NCBI RefSeq assembly: GCF_031085175.1
Contig: NZ_JAVHUY010000035.1
Coordinates: forward strand, 1-64,000
Length of the DNA: 64,000 nucleotides
Reading direction: 5' to 3'
Source: Phytohabitans maris
GTDB lineage: Bacteria; Actinomycetota; Actinomycetes; Mycobacteriales; Micromonosporaceae
Numbering within the stretch: the stretch's first letter is position 1; every line of letters starts with the position of its first letter. Below, piece after piece: positions 53,340 to 63,400 of the stretch. The notes under the pieces were generated by a model. The model had not been told where the DNA came from. It saw only the letters and a list, made by a program, of their open reading frames with translations, and did not search any database. Both the position numbers and the translations under genes were made by a program.

Positions 53340-53427
53340 ATTGGTCCATTTGCGGCGCAGCAAGGCCGACACCGGCGACCGTTGATCAGGCATTTTACAC
53401 AGGCTATGGTCATAATGTCAGTCCAAT
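53340..53427. promoter_or_regulatory. Block B operator-like motif, sites 5a and 5b
   Basis: Site 5a (ATTGGTCCATT, 53340-53350) lies 29 bp before the deacetylase-like operon. Site 5b (AATGTCAGTCCAAT, 53414-53427) lies 75 bp further upstream and matches site 3 at 13 of 14 positions. A pair of sites at one promoter could allow looping or cooperative binding. Confidence 0.55.
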
Positions 53428-53781
53428 AGCCCAAGTTTTTGATCGACCTTGCCGGGGCGAGCTACGCGAACCCTTGTGGCCCGCACTCGGACACGCGGCG
53501 ACGGATCGCCGCCCCACTCGTCACACACAGTCAGGTCAGGGCGAGGAGCACTCGGCACGCGGGCGGCGCTCCCCTATCGAGCACGCAGGACCAGGAGTCC
53601 CACGACGAGTCGATCGACGTGGCTCCGGATAGCCGCGGCAAGGGACTGTAAGAGCGACCAGCTCACCGGCGGTGGGGGCACCGGAGGCTTGTCTTCGGAC
53701 ACCGAGGTTTGGCCGTGCACTCTGGCTGGCGTCGCCCGTGAGGTCGGACTGTCCGCTGAGGACTCCGAGTCGACGCGGCCC
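53428..53781. other. Gap without recognisable gene
   Basis: About 350 bp to the right of the block B operon. Short frames are present on both strands, but none matches a domain I know or has a good start. No obvious hairpin terminator was seen. Confidence 0.35.
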
Positions 53782-53990
53782 TCAGGGGTCGGCGGTGCCG
53801 CCGAGTCCGGCGTCGCGGGCTTGGATGATGGCTTGGCTGCGCTGGATGAGGTGGCGTTTGGCGAGGATGGTGGTGATGTTGGCGACGGGTTTGCCGGACA
53901 GGTGTAAGCGCTGGCCGATCTGGGCGTTGATCAGGCCGGCGGCGAGGTGGTCGAGAATGTCGCGTTCGCGCGGGGTGAAGTGGGGAAACG
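53782..53990 (-). pseudogene. C-terminal remnant of a LuxR-type response regulator
   Basis: The minus strand encodes PHFTPRERDILDHLAAGLIN followed by AQIGQRLHLSGKPVANITTI and ends in stop at 53782-53784. This is the helix-turn-helix of a NarL/LuxR-family regulator (TPREREIL ... IAxxLxLSxKTVxxHxxxI). The receiver domain and upstream part are gone, and the sequence leaves the family shortly before 53990. Confidence 0.72.
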
Positions 53991-54314
53991 GGACATCCAG
54001 GGCCGGTCCGCGCCGCCGACATGCCGCTCGGGGTCAACGTGTCCACTCCGACGACGTCCCCGGTGCCTCCACCTGCTTAACCGTCATCTTGGCGAAGACG
54101 TTAGACGCGCCCGGTCTGGCACCCTTTGATCCGCACCGCCGCGAGCCGGCCGCGACTGGACCGGGCGACCGGCATCACTCCACAGTCGACTTCTTCACTC
54201 CCGTGGTCGACAGCCCGTACGCCTGGGGCTGGATCCGCCGCCACGAACGCACTCTCCGACGTGTAGGTCATGTGCCACTCACAATGAACCCGAACGAGCG
54301 GATCTCACAAGCAT

Positions 54315-54640
54315 TTACATGCTCCGGTGTTCAGGAGTCGGCGCGCCAATCTCGTCGAGGCGGTGGCAGGCTGCCTGGCTGGTTCCGGCCGGTCGTAGCA
54401 GCGGGACGCTGCCACAGACGTCGGCCGTGTGCGGGCAGCGCGGCCGGAACGCGCAGCTGTCGACCTGGCTGGCGGCTTCGGTTCAGCGAGGAGAGCGGGT
54501 TCTGCGGCACGAGCTGGACGGCCCGCCGGTGCCGGCGCAGCGCGCGCCGCTGGCTGATGTCGGTGTCGCCGACAGCGTCTGCCCCTGGAAGATCAGCGCC
54601 ATCGTCGCCGCAGCCCTCGTCATCCTCCACGTCGAACACG
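54315..54640 (-). pseudogene. Internally deleted oligopeptide ABC ATPase
   Basis: Two distant parts of an Opp/Dpp ATPase are joined: the Q-loop region SQRRALRRHRRAVQLVPQNP with LSSLN, then directly the C-terminal oligo_HPY motif DSCAFRPRCPHTADVC in a different frame, ending at TAA (54315-54317). The segment carrying the signature motif and Walker B, about 100 residues, is missing. It is a dead remnant. Confidence 0.78.
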
Positions 54641-54776
54641 ACCGAACCACCTGAAGACCGCTACACACAGTCCCTCAGAACGCGACCCCCCGTCTTGCTG
54701 GTGGTCGCTGAGCCAGGCCGGCACGATCCGCTCCGCAAAGGTCGAGATGGCTGCTGTGAGCCGTCGGCGTTTGTCG

Positions 54777-57700
54777 TCAGGTCAGGCGTTGGGCGAGGAC
54801 GGCGCCTTGCTGCTCGTGGCTGTATGGCATGACGATGAGGGTGGCGTTGTCGGCCATCTCCGCGGCGGTGAGCTCCGCGCCGTCGGGGGTGAGCCCGGCG
54901 GCGACGTCGTACGACTGGCCCTGGTCGGCGTCGAGGACGCGGAGGTGGTCGGTCGGATCGGAGCTGTAGATCTGTTCGTCGACGTACAGGATCGTGCGTG
55001 CGTCCGCGCTGATCTGGATCGGGCGGGTCCGCCGGCCACCCTTGGCGAGGAGGACGACGTCGGATGGGTGGATGACGTTGGCGCCGACGGGCGTGCGGGC
55101 CAGGCCGTCGGGGTGGTCGGGCGAGCCGAACGCCGGGTCGTATCTCCAGTCCGCGGCCATCGTGGTGCCGTCGCGGGATATCACGAGGTCGTGCAGCGAG
55201 GTGCGCTCTCGCACGATATCGTCGGTTTCTGGGTTGAGGATGGTCAGCGCGCCGCTCGCGATGTCCAGTTTGTACGCCACGGTGTCCGTGGAGGAGAGCA
55301 CCACGGTCGCCCCAGCTTCGTCGACGTCAAAGTAGCTGCAGAAGTACATCGCGCTCTCGGTGGAGGGGCACGGCAGGCGCTGCGGTTCGCCGGGACCGGT
55401 GGTCAGGTACATCTGTTCACCGAAGCCATAGCCGAGCACGTAGATGGCGGCTAGGCCGTTGCGGATCATCCTGACGGGCACAGCGTGCGTGTGCGGGGCG
55501 AGTTCGGCCCGTGCCCCGAGGGAGGTGGTGGTGGCGGTGTCCAGGTCGTGGACGAGCAGTTCCGCTGGCTCGGTGAGGGTGTCCGGCTCGCGCACGAACA
55601 CCACCTTGTTGCCGTCGTAGTTCACGTCGAAGGCATCCACTCCGGTAACCGTCGCTGGGGTGTGCCCGTCGAGCCTGCGGCTGGCGAGCTTGATCTCGCC
55701 GGTGACGAGGTCCTTGCGGAGCAGGACGTTCCCACCGCTGGCGCAGCCGCTGTGCACCTCGGGTGGTGCGAGGTTGCTGCAGACGCTGGCGCCGAAGACC
55801 ACGTATCGGCCGTCTCCGGAGACCGCGACGCCCAGCCCGCCGGCCGTGCGGGTGTTGTCGGGGCTGCCGCCGGCATCGACCGCGACGTTGAAGACATCGC
55901 CGTCGGGTCGCAGCGCGCCGTTCGGTGTGACGGGAGGGGTCGCCGGCGACGCGGCGCTGATGCCGATCACGTTGATCGCGTGGACGGTGAACTGGTACGG
56001 CGTGAACGGGGTGAGTCCGCCGATCCGGGTGCTGGTCTGGTTGCCTGGCACGTAGGTGGTGGGTCCGTCGGGCAGGGTGACGACCGCGTAGTAGACGATG
56101 GGCGACCGGCCGTCGGTCTGCGGTGGCTGCCAGGAGACGTCCGCGGCGAAGGGCGCCGCGGTGGCGGTGGGTTCGCGCGGCGTGCTGGGCACGGTGGTGC
56201 CGGTGATGATGATCGGCGTACGGCCGCGCATCTCGCCGAAGGGGCCGGTGTCGCTGACCGCCTCGATGACGGCGGTGCCGGAGATCGGTGACACGAAGGT
56301 GCCGTCCGGCGTGATGGTGCCCGGGCCGGAGACGACGCGCCAGGTGACCGGCTCACCGCCGGGCCATCCGGTGGCGTGCGCGGTGAACCGCTGCGGTTGG
56401 TCCGGCTGGAGTGTCGGCTGCTCCGGGTCGATCATCAGCCCGTGGAACGGCCCGTCGGCCTGGGCCAGGGTGAGGAAGAAGTTGACCAGGTCGTCCCGCC
56501 GGAACTCGAACTTCCTGCCGAAGAACTCCCGGCTCTGCAGGAACACGCCCAACGTGATCCCCAGCCGCAGCTCCCACCAGGGGTTCTGCGTCGTGTCGAC
56601 CTTCAGTTGGAGGTACGGGCGCACGACGAGGCCGGGCCCGGCGGTGCTGTAGAAGTAGATGGTGAACTCGGTGGCGAGGGAGAAGGTGAGGTTGGCGTCG
56701 CCGTAGATATCCAGGTTGTGCCGCGCCGGCCCGTTGGGGTCGTTGATGCCGGCCGCGTTGGTCACTGTGCCGTTGTGGGTCGACATCTGGCTGCCGAGGA
56801 TCCGGCCGAAGCCGACGGCACCGGTGATCCCGATGGAGCCGTCGACGTCGAGCCGCGGGCTGAGGTCGAGCTCCGGGCAGATGACCACGGGCACCGGGCC
56901 GACCGGAATCGTCTGGCAGGGCACCTTGAGCTTGAGGCCGGCCTTCTCGAGCTGTCTGGCCATCATGAATCCGAACTTGCCGCGCAGCTCGGTCTTCATG
57001 ATGACCAGGTTGAGGTGGTCGGTCTTGACGCCGTCGCGCAACGAGATGGAGATCGAGTTCTTGACCTCGGGATCCAGGTCGAGCTGGGCCTCGATCCGGC
57101 CGCCGACCGGGGGCGACCTGTCGGCGTTGCCGAGCGGGTCCTCCGCCTGGTAGTTGTCCGACATGCCGATCTCGACGATGAAGTTTCCGTCGCGGATGCC
57201 GATGTCCACGCCGGCGCCGGCCGCCTTCGCCCCTTGGTCCAGCGTCTTGCCTTTGATGGTGGGCTGCCTGCGGCGGACCGCCGGCGACGTGGCGACGAGG
57301 CCGGCGATGTCCGCGTCGCCGAGGTCGATCGTCGTGGTCAGGTCGGCTTCGTCGAAGACATCGGTCAGCGGCGTCTGCCGGGTCGCGATCCGCAGCAGGC
57401 TCCCGTCCCGGGAGACGCTGGTCACCGTGCGGAGCAGGCCGCGGGGGCTGTGCTCGTGCGGCGCGACGGCGAGGATGGTGCCGTTGCGGAGCGCCGTCAG
57501 CGACGCGGGCGGGTTGGCGAAGACCAGAGTGGTGTCGCCCTCCACCGCCGCGAAGGCCGCGAGCTCGGCGGCCGAGAGGATCCGGGGTGCCGTCCTGATC
57601 TGGAGTGCGGGCCGGATCGGCCGGGTGGTCGTCGCCGCCGGGCCGGTACCGGCCGGATTGGTGGCGGCGACGGTGAACAGGTAGCCGGTCTCCGGGTCCA

Positions 57701-59909
57701 GCCCGGTGATCCGCGCCGTGGTGCCGGTCGCCGTGACCGTGGTACCGCCGGGGCTGGCCGTCACCCGGTACGAGGTGATGGCGCCGGTGCCGACGTCGAC
57801 CGGCGGCGCCCAGGCCAGCTCGACGGTTCCCGCCGCGACAGCGGTGGCGCGCAGATCGACGGGGGCGTCCGGGGCGCGCGCCGCGCTGGGGCGGACCGCT
57901 GTGGCCTCCGCGGCCTCCCCGGTTCCGGCGCTGTTCGCGGCGGTGACCCGGACGGTGTACGCAGTGCCGTTGGTCAGTCCCTCGATCTTGGCGACGGTGG
58001 TGTCGGCGGCTACGGCGACCCGGTGACCGCCGGGTTCGGCGCTGACGGTGTACCCGCTGATCGGGGCTCCGCCGTCGGCCGGCGCGACCCACTGGACGTC
58101 GATGCGGCGGTCGAGCGCGACGGTCAGCAGGCCGGCCGGCGGCAGCGGCGCGTCGGCCGGACGCGGGGTGGCGTACTCGGAGGGGAACGAGGCCGCACCC
58201 GCGCCGTTGGCGTTGCCGGCGGTGACCGTGAACCGGTACGCCGTACCGTTGCTGAGCCCGGTGACCACGGTCTCGGTGACCGTCCCGGGGACCGTGACCT
58301 CACGGCCGCCGGGGGTGGCGCGGATCCGGTACGAGGTGACGCTGTCCGCGCCGTCGGGCGGCGCCGCCCAGGTCACCCGCACGGCCGCGTCCCGGGGAAG
58401 GAGGTACGTGACGAACGGCGCGCCGAGCGTGGGCGGTGGCCCGGGTGTCGTGGGGCTGGACGGGGCGGACGGCGGCGACTGCCGCGTGCCGCTGTGCGCG
58501 ACGACGGTGAAGGTGTACGCGGTTCCGTTGGTCAGGCCGTCGACGATCGCGCCGGCGGCGTTGCCGGGCGCGGTGACGACCTTGTCGCCGGGGCTGGCGG
58601 TGACGGTGTACTGCGACAGGGGCACGTCGCTGGCGGGCGGGGTCCAGGAGATCGCGGCGAACCCGTCGCCGCCGGTGGCCGTGACGTCGGCCGGGGGCGG
58701 CAGAGGCCGCGGATCGCGCAGGTAGCAGGTCGCGTCGATGGCCAGCCGTCGCGCGTTCGAGCTGGGGTTGTAGATTCTGATGCCGCCGTTGGTGCCGAGC
58801 TTGACGTATCCGGATGTACTGGCCCGCAGCCCCCGCAGTGAGGTGGCGCTGATCCCGGCGGGCCGGCTGGCACCGGTGGCGTAGACCGTGAGCCGGCTCG
58901 CGGCCGTGGTCGTCGTTGGCTCCGGGTGCACCGTCAGGCAGATCCCGGCGGCGTCCGCGGGCACGCCACCGGCGCCGGCCACCGCGACGTCGACGGTTCC
59001 GAACGCGTTCACGGAGAGGACGTCCCTGACCCGGGCCGGTGTGATCGGGACGACCGCCAGCCCCGGCGCCGCTGGCTGGGCGGCGGCGTAGAAGCCGCTC
59101 GCGTGCAGGTCGACGGTGACCGGGGCGGCGCTGCTGTTGGTGACGGTGACGGACCCGTCCGGCCCCGGCGGCACCAGGGCGTGGCTGGTGACGGGCTGGC
59201 CCTCCGCCAGTTCGAGCTGCGGCATCCTCGCTGGCGACCCGGTGGGATGGACGGTCACCTGACCGGCGGCGGATCCGGTCGCCGAGACGGTCAGCGCCAG
59301 CGCACGTACCCCGCTGGTCGGCAGGGCCGACGCGGCCGGTGTGACCGCGGCGGCGGCGCCGGCGGGCACGACCAGGCCGGCCGCGACCGGGACCGGGCCG
59401 ATCGGGGTCAACGTCGACGCCCCGGGGTCCGGGGCCGAGGTGACGTACCCGCTGGCCTCGACCGAGACCGTCGCGACCGTGGCCGTCCGGTTGGTCAGGT
59501 TGACGCGGCCCTGGTCATCGAGGCCGACGATGCCCGCGCCGCGGGCCCACCGCCCCGGATCGAGTCCAAACGCGACGGCCGGCGGCGCGGTCGTCGCGCT
59601 CGGGTACACGGCCAGCGTCCCACCTGCGTCGGATCGGGCGCTGACCGTGACCGCCACGCCCGCAGCCCCGGCCGGCACCACCCCGTCCTCGTCGACGTCG
59701 ACAGTCACCGTCCCGTTCGCCGGGATCGCGACGGCGTCGGCGACCAGCCGCGGTGCGATGGCCACCAGCCGCCCGCTACCCACGGCGTCGGGCGGCGCGG
59801 CGACCGCCGCCGACCCACGATCGACGACGTACGACAGGGCGACGAACTGGCTGAGGACAGCGACGAGCGCGGCGGCTCGACGCGACATCCGCGACGATGA
59901 ACGTGCCAT
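54777..59909 (-). CDS. Large secreted multi-domain protein with fibronectin III repeats and C-terminal propeller-like region
   Basis: The 1710-residue protein starts at the ATG 59909 (AGAGG 4 nt upstream) and has a signal peptide (residues about 10-35). Next come three tandem copies of about 120 residues of an actinobacterial extracellular domain (AGAAGVAVTVSA ... LTVYPSG, ...GYVKLGTNGG). Four fibronectin III domains follow (LTNGTAYTFTV, LSNGTAYRFTV, LTNGTAYTVRV), then a 500-residue unclassified beta-rich region, an Ig-like segment (SPISGTAVIEAVS), a fifth FnIII domain, and a TolB/WD40-like C-terminal region (AVSGDGRYVVFGA, ISRDGTTMAADW). By domain type it is likely a cell-surface or secreted binding protein. 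No protease or glycosidase motif seen. Confidence 0.85.
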   Translation of the reverse strand: MARSSSRMSRRAAALVAVLSQFVALSYVVDRGSAAVAAPPDAVGSGRLVAIAPRLVADAVAIPANGTVTVDVDEDGVVPAGAAGVAVTVSARSDAGGTLAVYPSATTAPPAVAFGLDPGRWARGAGIVGLDDQGRVNLTNRTATVATVSVEASGYVTSAPDPGASTLTPIGPVPVAAGLVVPAGAAAAVTPAASALPTSGVRALALTVSATGSAAGQVTVHPTGSPARMPQLELAEGQPVTSHALVPPGPDGSVTVTNSSAAPVTVDLHASGFYAAAQPAAPGLAVVPITPARVRDVLSVNAFGTVDVAVAGAGGVPADAAGICLTVHPEPTTTTAASRLTVYATGASRPAGISATSLRGLRASTSGYVKLGTNGGIRIYNPSSNARRLAIDATCYLRDPRPLPPPADVTATGGDGFAAISWTPPASDVPLSQYTVTASPGDKVVTAPGNAAGAIVDGLTNGTAYTFTVVAHSGTRQSPPSAPSSPTTPGPPPTLGAPFVTYLLPRDAAVRVTWAAPPDGADSVTSYRIRATPGGREVTVPGTVTETVVTGLSNGTAYRFTVTAGNANGAGAASFPSEYATPRPADAPLPPAGLLTVALDRRIDVQWVAPADGGAPISGYTVSAEPGGHRVAVAADTTVAKIEGLTNGTAYTVRVTAANSAGTGEAAEATAVRPSAARAPDAPVDLRATAVAAGTVELAWAPPVDVGTGAITSYRVTASPGGTTVTATGTTARITGLDPETGYLFTVAATNPAGTGPAATTTRPIRPALQIRTAPRILSAAELAAFAAVEGDTTLVFANPPASLTALRNGTILAVAPHEHSPRGLLRTVTSVSRDGSLLRIATRQTPLTDVFDEADLTTTIDLGDADIAGLVATSPAVRRRQPTIKGKTLDQGAKAAGAGVDIGIRDGNFIVEIGMSDNYQAEDPLGNADRSPPVGGRIEAQLDLDPEVKNSISISLRDGVKTDHLNLVIMKTELRGKFGFMMARQLEKAGLKLKVPCQTIPVGPVPVVICPELDLSPRLDVDGSIGITGAVGFGRILGSQMSTHNGTVTNAAGINDPNGPARHNLDIYGDANLTFSLATEFTIYFYSTAGPGLVVRPYLQLKVDTTQNPWWELRLGITLGVFLQSREFFGRKFEFRRDDLVNFFLTLAQADGPFHGLMIDPEQPTLQPDQPQRFTAHATGWPGGEPVTWRVVSGPGTITPDGTFVSPISGTAVIEAVSDTGPFGEMRGRTPIIITGTTVPSTPREPTATAAPFAADVSWQPPQTDGRSPIVYYAVVTLPDGPTTYVPGNQTSTRIGGLTPFTPYQFTVHAINVIGISAASPATPPVTPNGALRPDGDVFNVAVDAGGSPDNTRTAGGLGVAVSGDGRYVVFGASVCSNLAPPEVHSGCASGGNVLLRKDLVTGEIKLASRRLDGHTPATVTGVDAFDVNYDGNKVVFVREPDTLTEPAELLVHDLDTATTTSLGARAELAPHTHAVPVRMIRNGLAAIYVLGYGFGEQMYLTTGPGEPQRLPCPSTESAMYFCSYFDVDEAGATVVLSSTDTVAYKLDIASGALTILNPETDDIVRERTSLHDLVISRDGTTMAADWRYDPAFGSPDHPDGLARTPVGANVIHPSDVVLLAKGGRRTRPIQISADARTILYVDEQIYSSDPTDHLRVLDADQGQSYDVAAGLTPDGAELTAAEMADNATLIVMPYSHEQQGAVLAQRLT

Positions 59910-60096
59910 GAGACCTCTACTTCGACGAGGCGGGCGACCGTCTGGCCCGAGCCGGGGTGGCAGAGCGACAAGGGTCATGGCCTCGGCCGCCTCCAGGAGT
60001 TACCCGGGGGAGGAGACGGCCGAGGCGGTCGATTGGTCGGCGCCAGCGGCCAGCCGGCCCGGACGCGGCCGCAGGCTTGGCGGGATCAGGCGGAGC

Positions 60097-60354
60097 TCAG
60101 AGGTCCTGCCACATATCGACGCTCATGTCCTGCCAGATGCGGCCGACAAGGCTCATGTCGTACCAGATGTCGGTGTCCAGAGACATGTCGTACCAGATGT
60201 CGGTGTCCGGGAGCGCGCCGCGCTGGATCTCGTAGGCGGTGCCCCGGTCGGGGCTGGCTGCCGCCGGAGCCGCCGCCGCGCCTACCGCCAGCCCGGTGGC
60301 GGCGGTGGCGGCCGCGATGCCCCGGGCAATTCGTCGGAATGCCGCTTGGTTCAT
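60097..60354 (-). CDS. Small secreted protein with Trp-x-Asp-Met repeats
   Basis: The 85-residue product begins with a clear signal peptide (Arg-rich start, long Ala-rich core, AAPAAAS cleavage area). The mature part of about 50 residues consists of DTDIWYDMSL, DTDIWYDMSL, VGRIWQDMSV and DMWQDL, four related repeats rich in Trp, Asp and Met. GAGGAG stands 6 nt before the ATG, so it is a genuine gene. No family is known to me. It is divergent from the SARP-type regulator and may be its main target, or a secreted precursor. Confidence 0.75.
   Translation of the reverse strand: MNQAAFRRIARGIAAATAATGLAVGAAAAPAAASPDRGTAYEIQRGALPDTDIWYDMSLDTDIWYDMSLVGRIWQDMSVDMWQDL
60154..60208. repeat. 25-bp direct repeat with 30-bp period
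   Basis: The 25-bp unit at 60154-60178 recurs without change at 60184-60208. It encodes the two identical 10-residue repeats of the small secreted protein, and a diverged third unit precedes it at about 60124-60148. Identity at DNA level points to recent duplication or ongoing homogenisation. Confidence 0.85.
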
Positions 60355-60390
60355 GTCGTACTCCTCGATGGACTCTCAGATCACCGGGTG

Positions 60391-60443
60391 TTAATACGGA
60401 GCCTGTGGGTCCGCGCCATCCACCACTCATCCGTGCGCCATCC
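60391..60443. promoter_or_regulatory. CATCC direct repeats with 11-bp spacing (SARP-type operator) and a -10-like element
   Basis: CATCC occurs at 60417, 60428 and 60439, exactly one helical turn apart, and the outer two lie within longer identical GCGCCATCCA units (60413 and 60435). SARP regulators of the AfsR/DnrI group bind direct repeats with this 11-bp spacing. On the minus strand a TATTAA element (60391-60396) lies 20 bp past the last repeat, toward the small secreted protein gene. The regulator divergent to it starts at 60472, so it may control this gene, itself, or both. Confidence 0.6.
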
Positions 60444-60471
60444 ATACGTGATCATGGATTTTGGGGGAACG

Positions 60472-63400
60472 ATGCGCTTCCGGCTGCTGGGGACGGTCGA
60501 GATCCGCGCGATCGACAGCTGGGTGCGACTCGAACGCCCGCGACGGCGGGCCGTCCTCGCCTACCTGCTCCTGGCCGCGAACCGGACGGTCACAGCCGGG
60601 GAGCTGGCCGAGGCGATCTGGGGCGCGCTGCCACCGTCCACGGCGCGCACCCAGACGCAGAACGACATCGCCGCGATCCGCAAGGCGCTCGCGGCGAACG
60701 GCCACCCCGCCTCGATCGTGACCAGGACCGGTGGATACGAGCTGATCACCGAGCCTGACGATGTCGACTACCACGTATTCCGGCGCCGGGTGGCGGCAGC
60801 GGCGGGCGCGGCACGACACGCGGACTGGCCGGCCGCGGCCGACGACCTGCAGGCCGGTCTGGCGCTGTGGCGCGGCCCGGTACTGGCCGACATCGTCGCG
60901 GCATTCGTGGAGCCCACCCGAGCCCGGATGGCCGACCAACGGCTGGACGCCGTCGAACGGCTCGCCGAGGCACGGATCACCATGGGCGCGCACGACGAAC
61001 AGATCCCGGTGCTCCGCGAACTGCTCGGCGACCATCCGCAGCGGGAGCGACCCGCGGCGCTGCTGATGCTCGCCCTGCACCGGGCCGGGCGGCGTGCCGA
61101 TGCCCTCGCGGTCGCCCGCGACCTGCGTGGACATTTGCGCGAGCAGCACGGCCTGGACCCGTCCCAGGCGGTCGTCGACATGGAACGCCGGATCCTGCGC
61201 GACGCCCCGGTGGCGACGGTGGACGACGCTGTGGCGCCGGCGCGCGGGCCCGATCAGCTCCCGATGGACGTCCGCCTGCTCGCCGGGCGGGAGACCCAAC
61301 TCGCCGAACTCTCCGCGCTGCTCCGCCGGCCGGCCGGCGACCGGATCGTGCTCGTCACCGGCACAGCGGGCGTGGGCAAGACCGCGCTGGCGGTCCGCTG
61401 GGGACACCAGGAGGGCGGCGAGTTCCCCGACGGCGTGCTCTTCGTCGACCTGCGCGGCTACGACCGGCGGCGGCCGCTGACCCCGCTCGAGGCGCTGCAC
61501 AGGACGCTGACCGGGCTCGGCGTGGACGCACCGCGGCTGCCGTCCGACCCGGACGACGCCTCGGCACTGTTGCGGTCCCTGACCGCGAAGGGGCGCTACC
61601 TCGTCGTGCTCGACAACGCCCGCTCCGCCGAACAGGTCCGGCCGTTGCTCCCAGGCGCCGGGTCGTGCTTCGTCGTCGTGACCAGCCGGGACCGGCTGCC
61701 GGGGTTGGTGGCGAGCCACAGCGTCACCCGGATCGACCTGCCCGCCCTCGACCCGGCCGACGGCGTACGGATCCTGGAGCAGGTCATCGGGGTACGCCGG
61801 ACGTCGGCCGAGGCCGCAGCGGCGCAGGCGCTGGTGGACCTCTGCGGCGGGCTTCCGCTGGCCATCCGGATCGTTGCGGCCGACCTCTGCGACGCGCCGG
61901 ATCGGACGCTGGCCCGGCAGCACGCGCTCCTGCGCGAGCACCGGCTGTCAGCGCTCGACAACCGCGACGACCCCGAGGCCGGCGTCCGATCGGTGCTCCG
62001 GACCACGTACGCCACCCTGCCGCAACCCTGCCAGCGACTGTTCCGGCTGCTGTCGGTGCTGCCGTACGCCGAGATCGGGGTGGTGGTCGCCAGCGCGGCG
62101 GACGGTCGCGACCAGGCGGCCGTCCAGGCCGACCTCGACCGCCTCCTCGGCGTCCACCTGGTGGAGCGGCGCGCGCCCGGCCGCTACGGTTTCCACGACC
62201 TGCCGCGCGCCTTCGCCGCCGAACAGGCCGACGCGGTCGAGACCGCGGCCTCGCGCGCCGCGGCGACGGCACGAGTACTGGCCCGATACCGAGAGCTGCT
62301 CGACGAGGCGTCGGCGACCCTCTACCCGGAGGCCATGCGGCTGGTGCGCGGTGCGACGAAGGCGGCGCCGCCGGCAGCGGTCGACCGTCTCGCCGAGCCC
62401 GCCGACGCGCGGGAATGGCTCACCACGGAGTACACGAACCTCCTGGCCTGTGTCGCGCTCGCCCACGAACAGGGTCTGCCCGACGCGGCCTGGCGCCTGG
62501 CGGGGTCGCTGCGCGGCCACCAGCTCTCGATCGGCGCCTGGCACGACCTCGCGGCGACCGCGTCGATTGCCGTGACCGCCGCGACGATCTGCGGCGACGC
62601 ACGCGGAGAGGCGCTGTCCCGGCTCAGCAACGGGGACGCGATGCGCCGGCTCGCGCAGCACGCTCCCGCGATCGCCGAGTATGACATGGCGTTGCGCCTC
62701 GCCGAGGCGGACGACTGGCCCGAGTGCCAGGCCGCGATCCTCGGCCATCTGGGCATCGTGCACCTGCGCCGCGGACAGCTCACCATGGCTGCCGACTACT
62801 ACACCCGTGACCTGGAGATCTGCCGGCGGATCGGCTGGCCCGCCGCCCAGGCGGTGGCCCTGGGCAACCTTGGCAACTGCGCCTACCACCTGGGCCAGTA
62901 CGCGGACGCGGTACATGCCTTCGAGGAGGCCGCCTCCCTGGCCCGGCAGACGTCGTCCACCGCCGTCGAGGCACTGGCCTGCCTCAACGCCGGCACGGTG
63001 AGCCTGGAGATCGGGGACGCCGCGCTGGCCCGCGCCTACCTGGACCGGGCGCTGGTGCTGCACGGCGAGCTGTGGCGGACCGGCGACAAGATCACGGTCC
63101 ACACCGAGCTGGCCCGGGTCAACTGCGCCACCGGCGATCTCGTCGCGGCCCGGCGGCACCTGCGGCGCGCGCGGGAACTCGCCGAGCGGCTGGGCGACGC
63201 ATCGCTCGACCCGAGCCTGCGCGTCCAGCTGTGCCTGTCCGCCGCGGTCGTGCACGCCGCCGGCGAGGAACTGGCGCAGGCGGAGGCAGCGCTCACCGAG
63301 GCCGTCGAACTGGCCGAGACGTACGGGCTGGCGTTCCAGCGGGCCGGCGCGCTGATCCACCTGGCCGGCGTGTTGACCCGGCTCGGGCGCTCCGAACGGG

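Noticed and set aside
56376-58841. 821-codon plus-strand frame inside the giant protein gene
   Set aside because: Entirely antisense to the fibronectin III repeats; repeated domains create long open antisense frames at high GC.
60097-60354. Possible CRISPR array from the short repeats
   Set aside because: The repeats have a 30-bp period without variable spacers and encode peptide repeats in frame.
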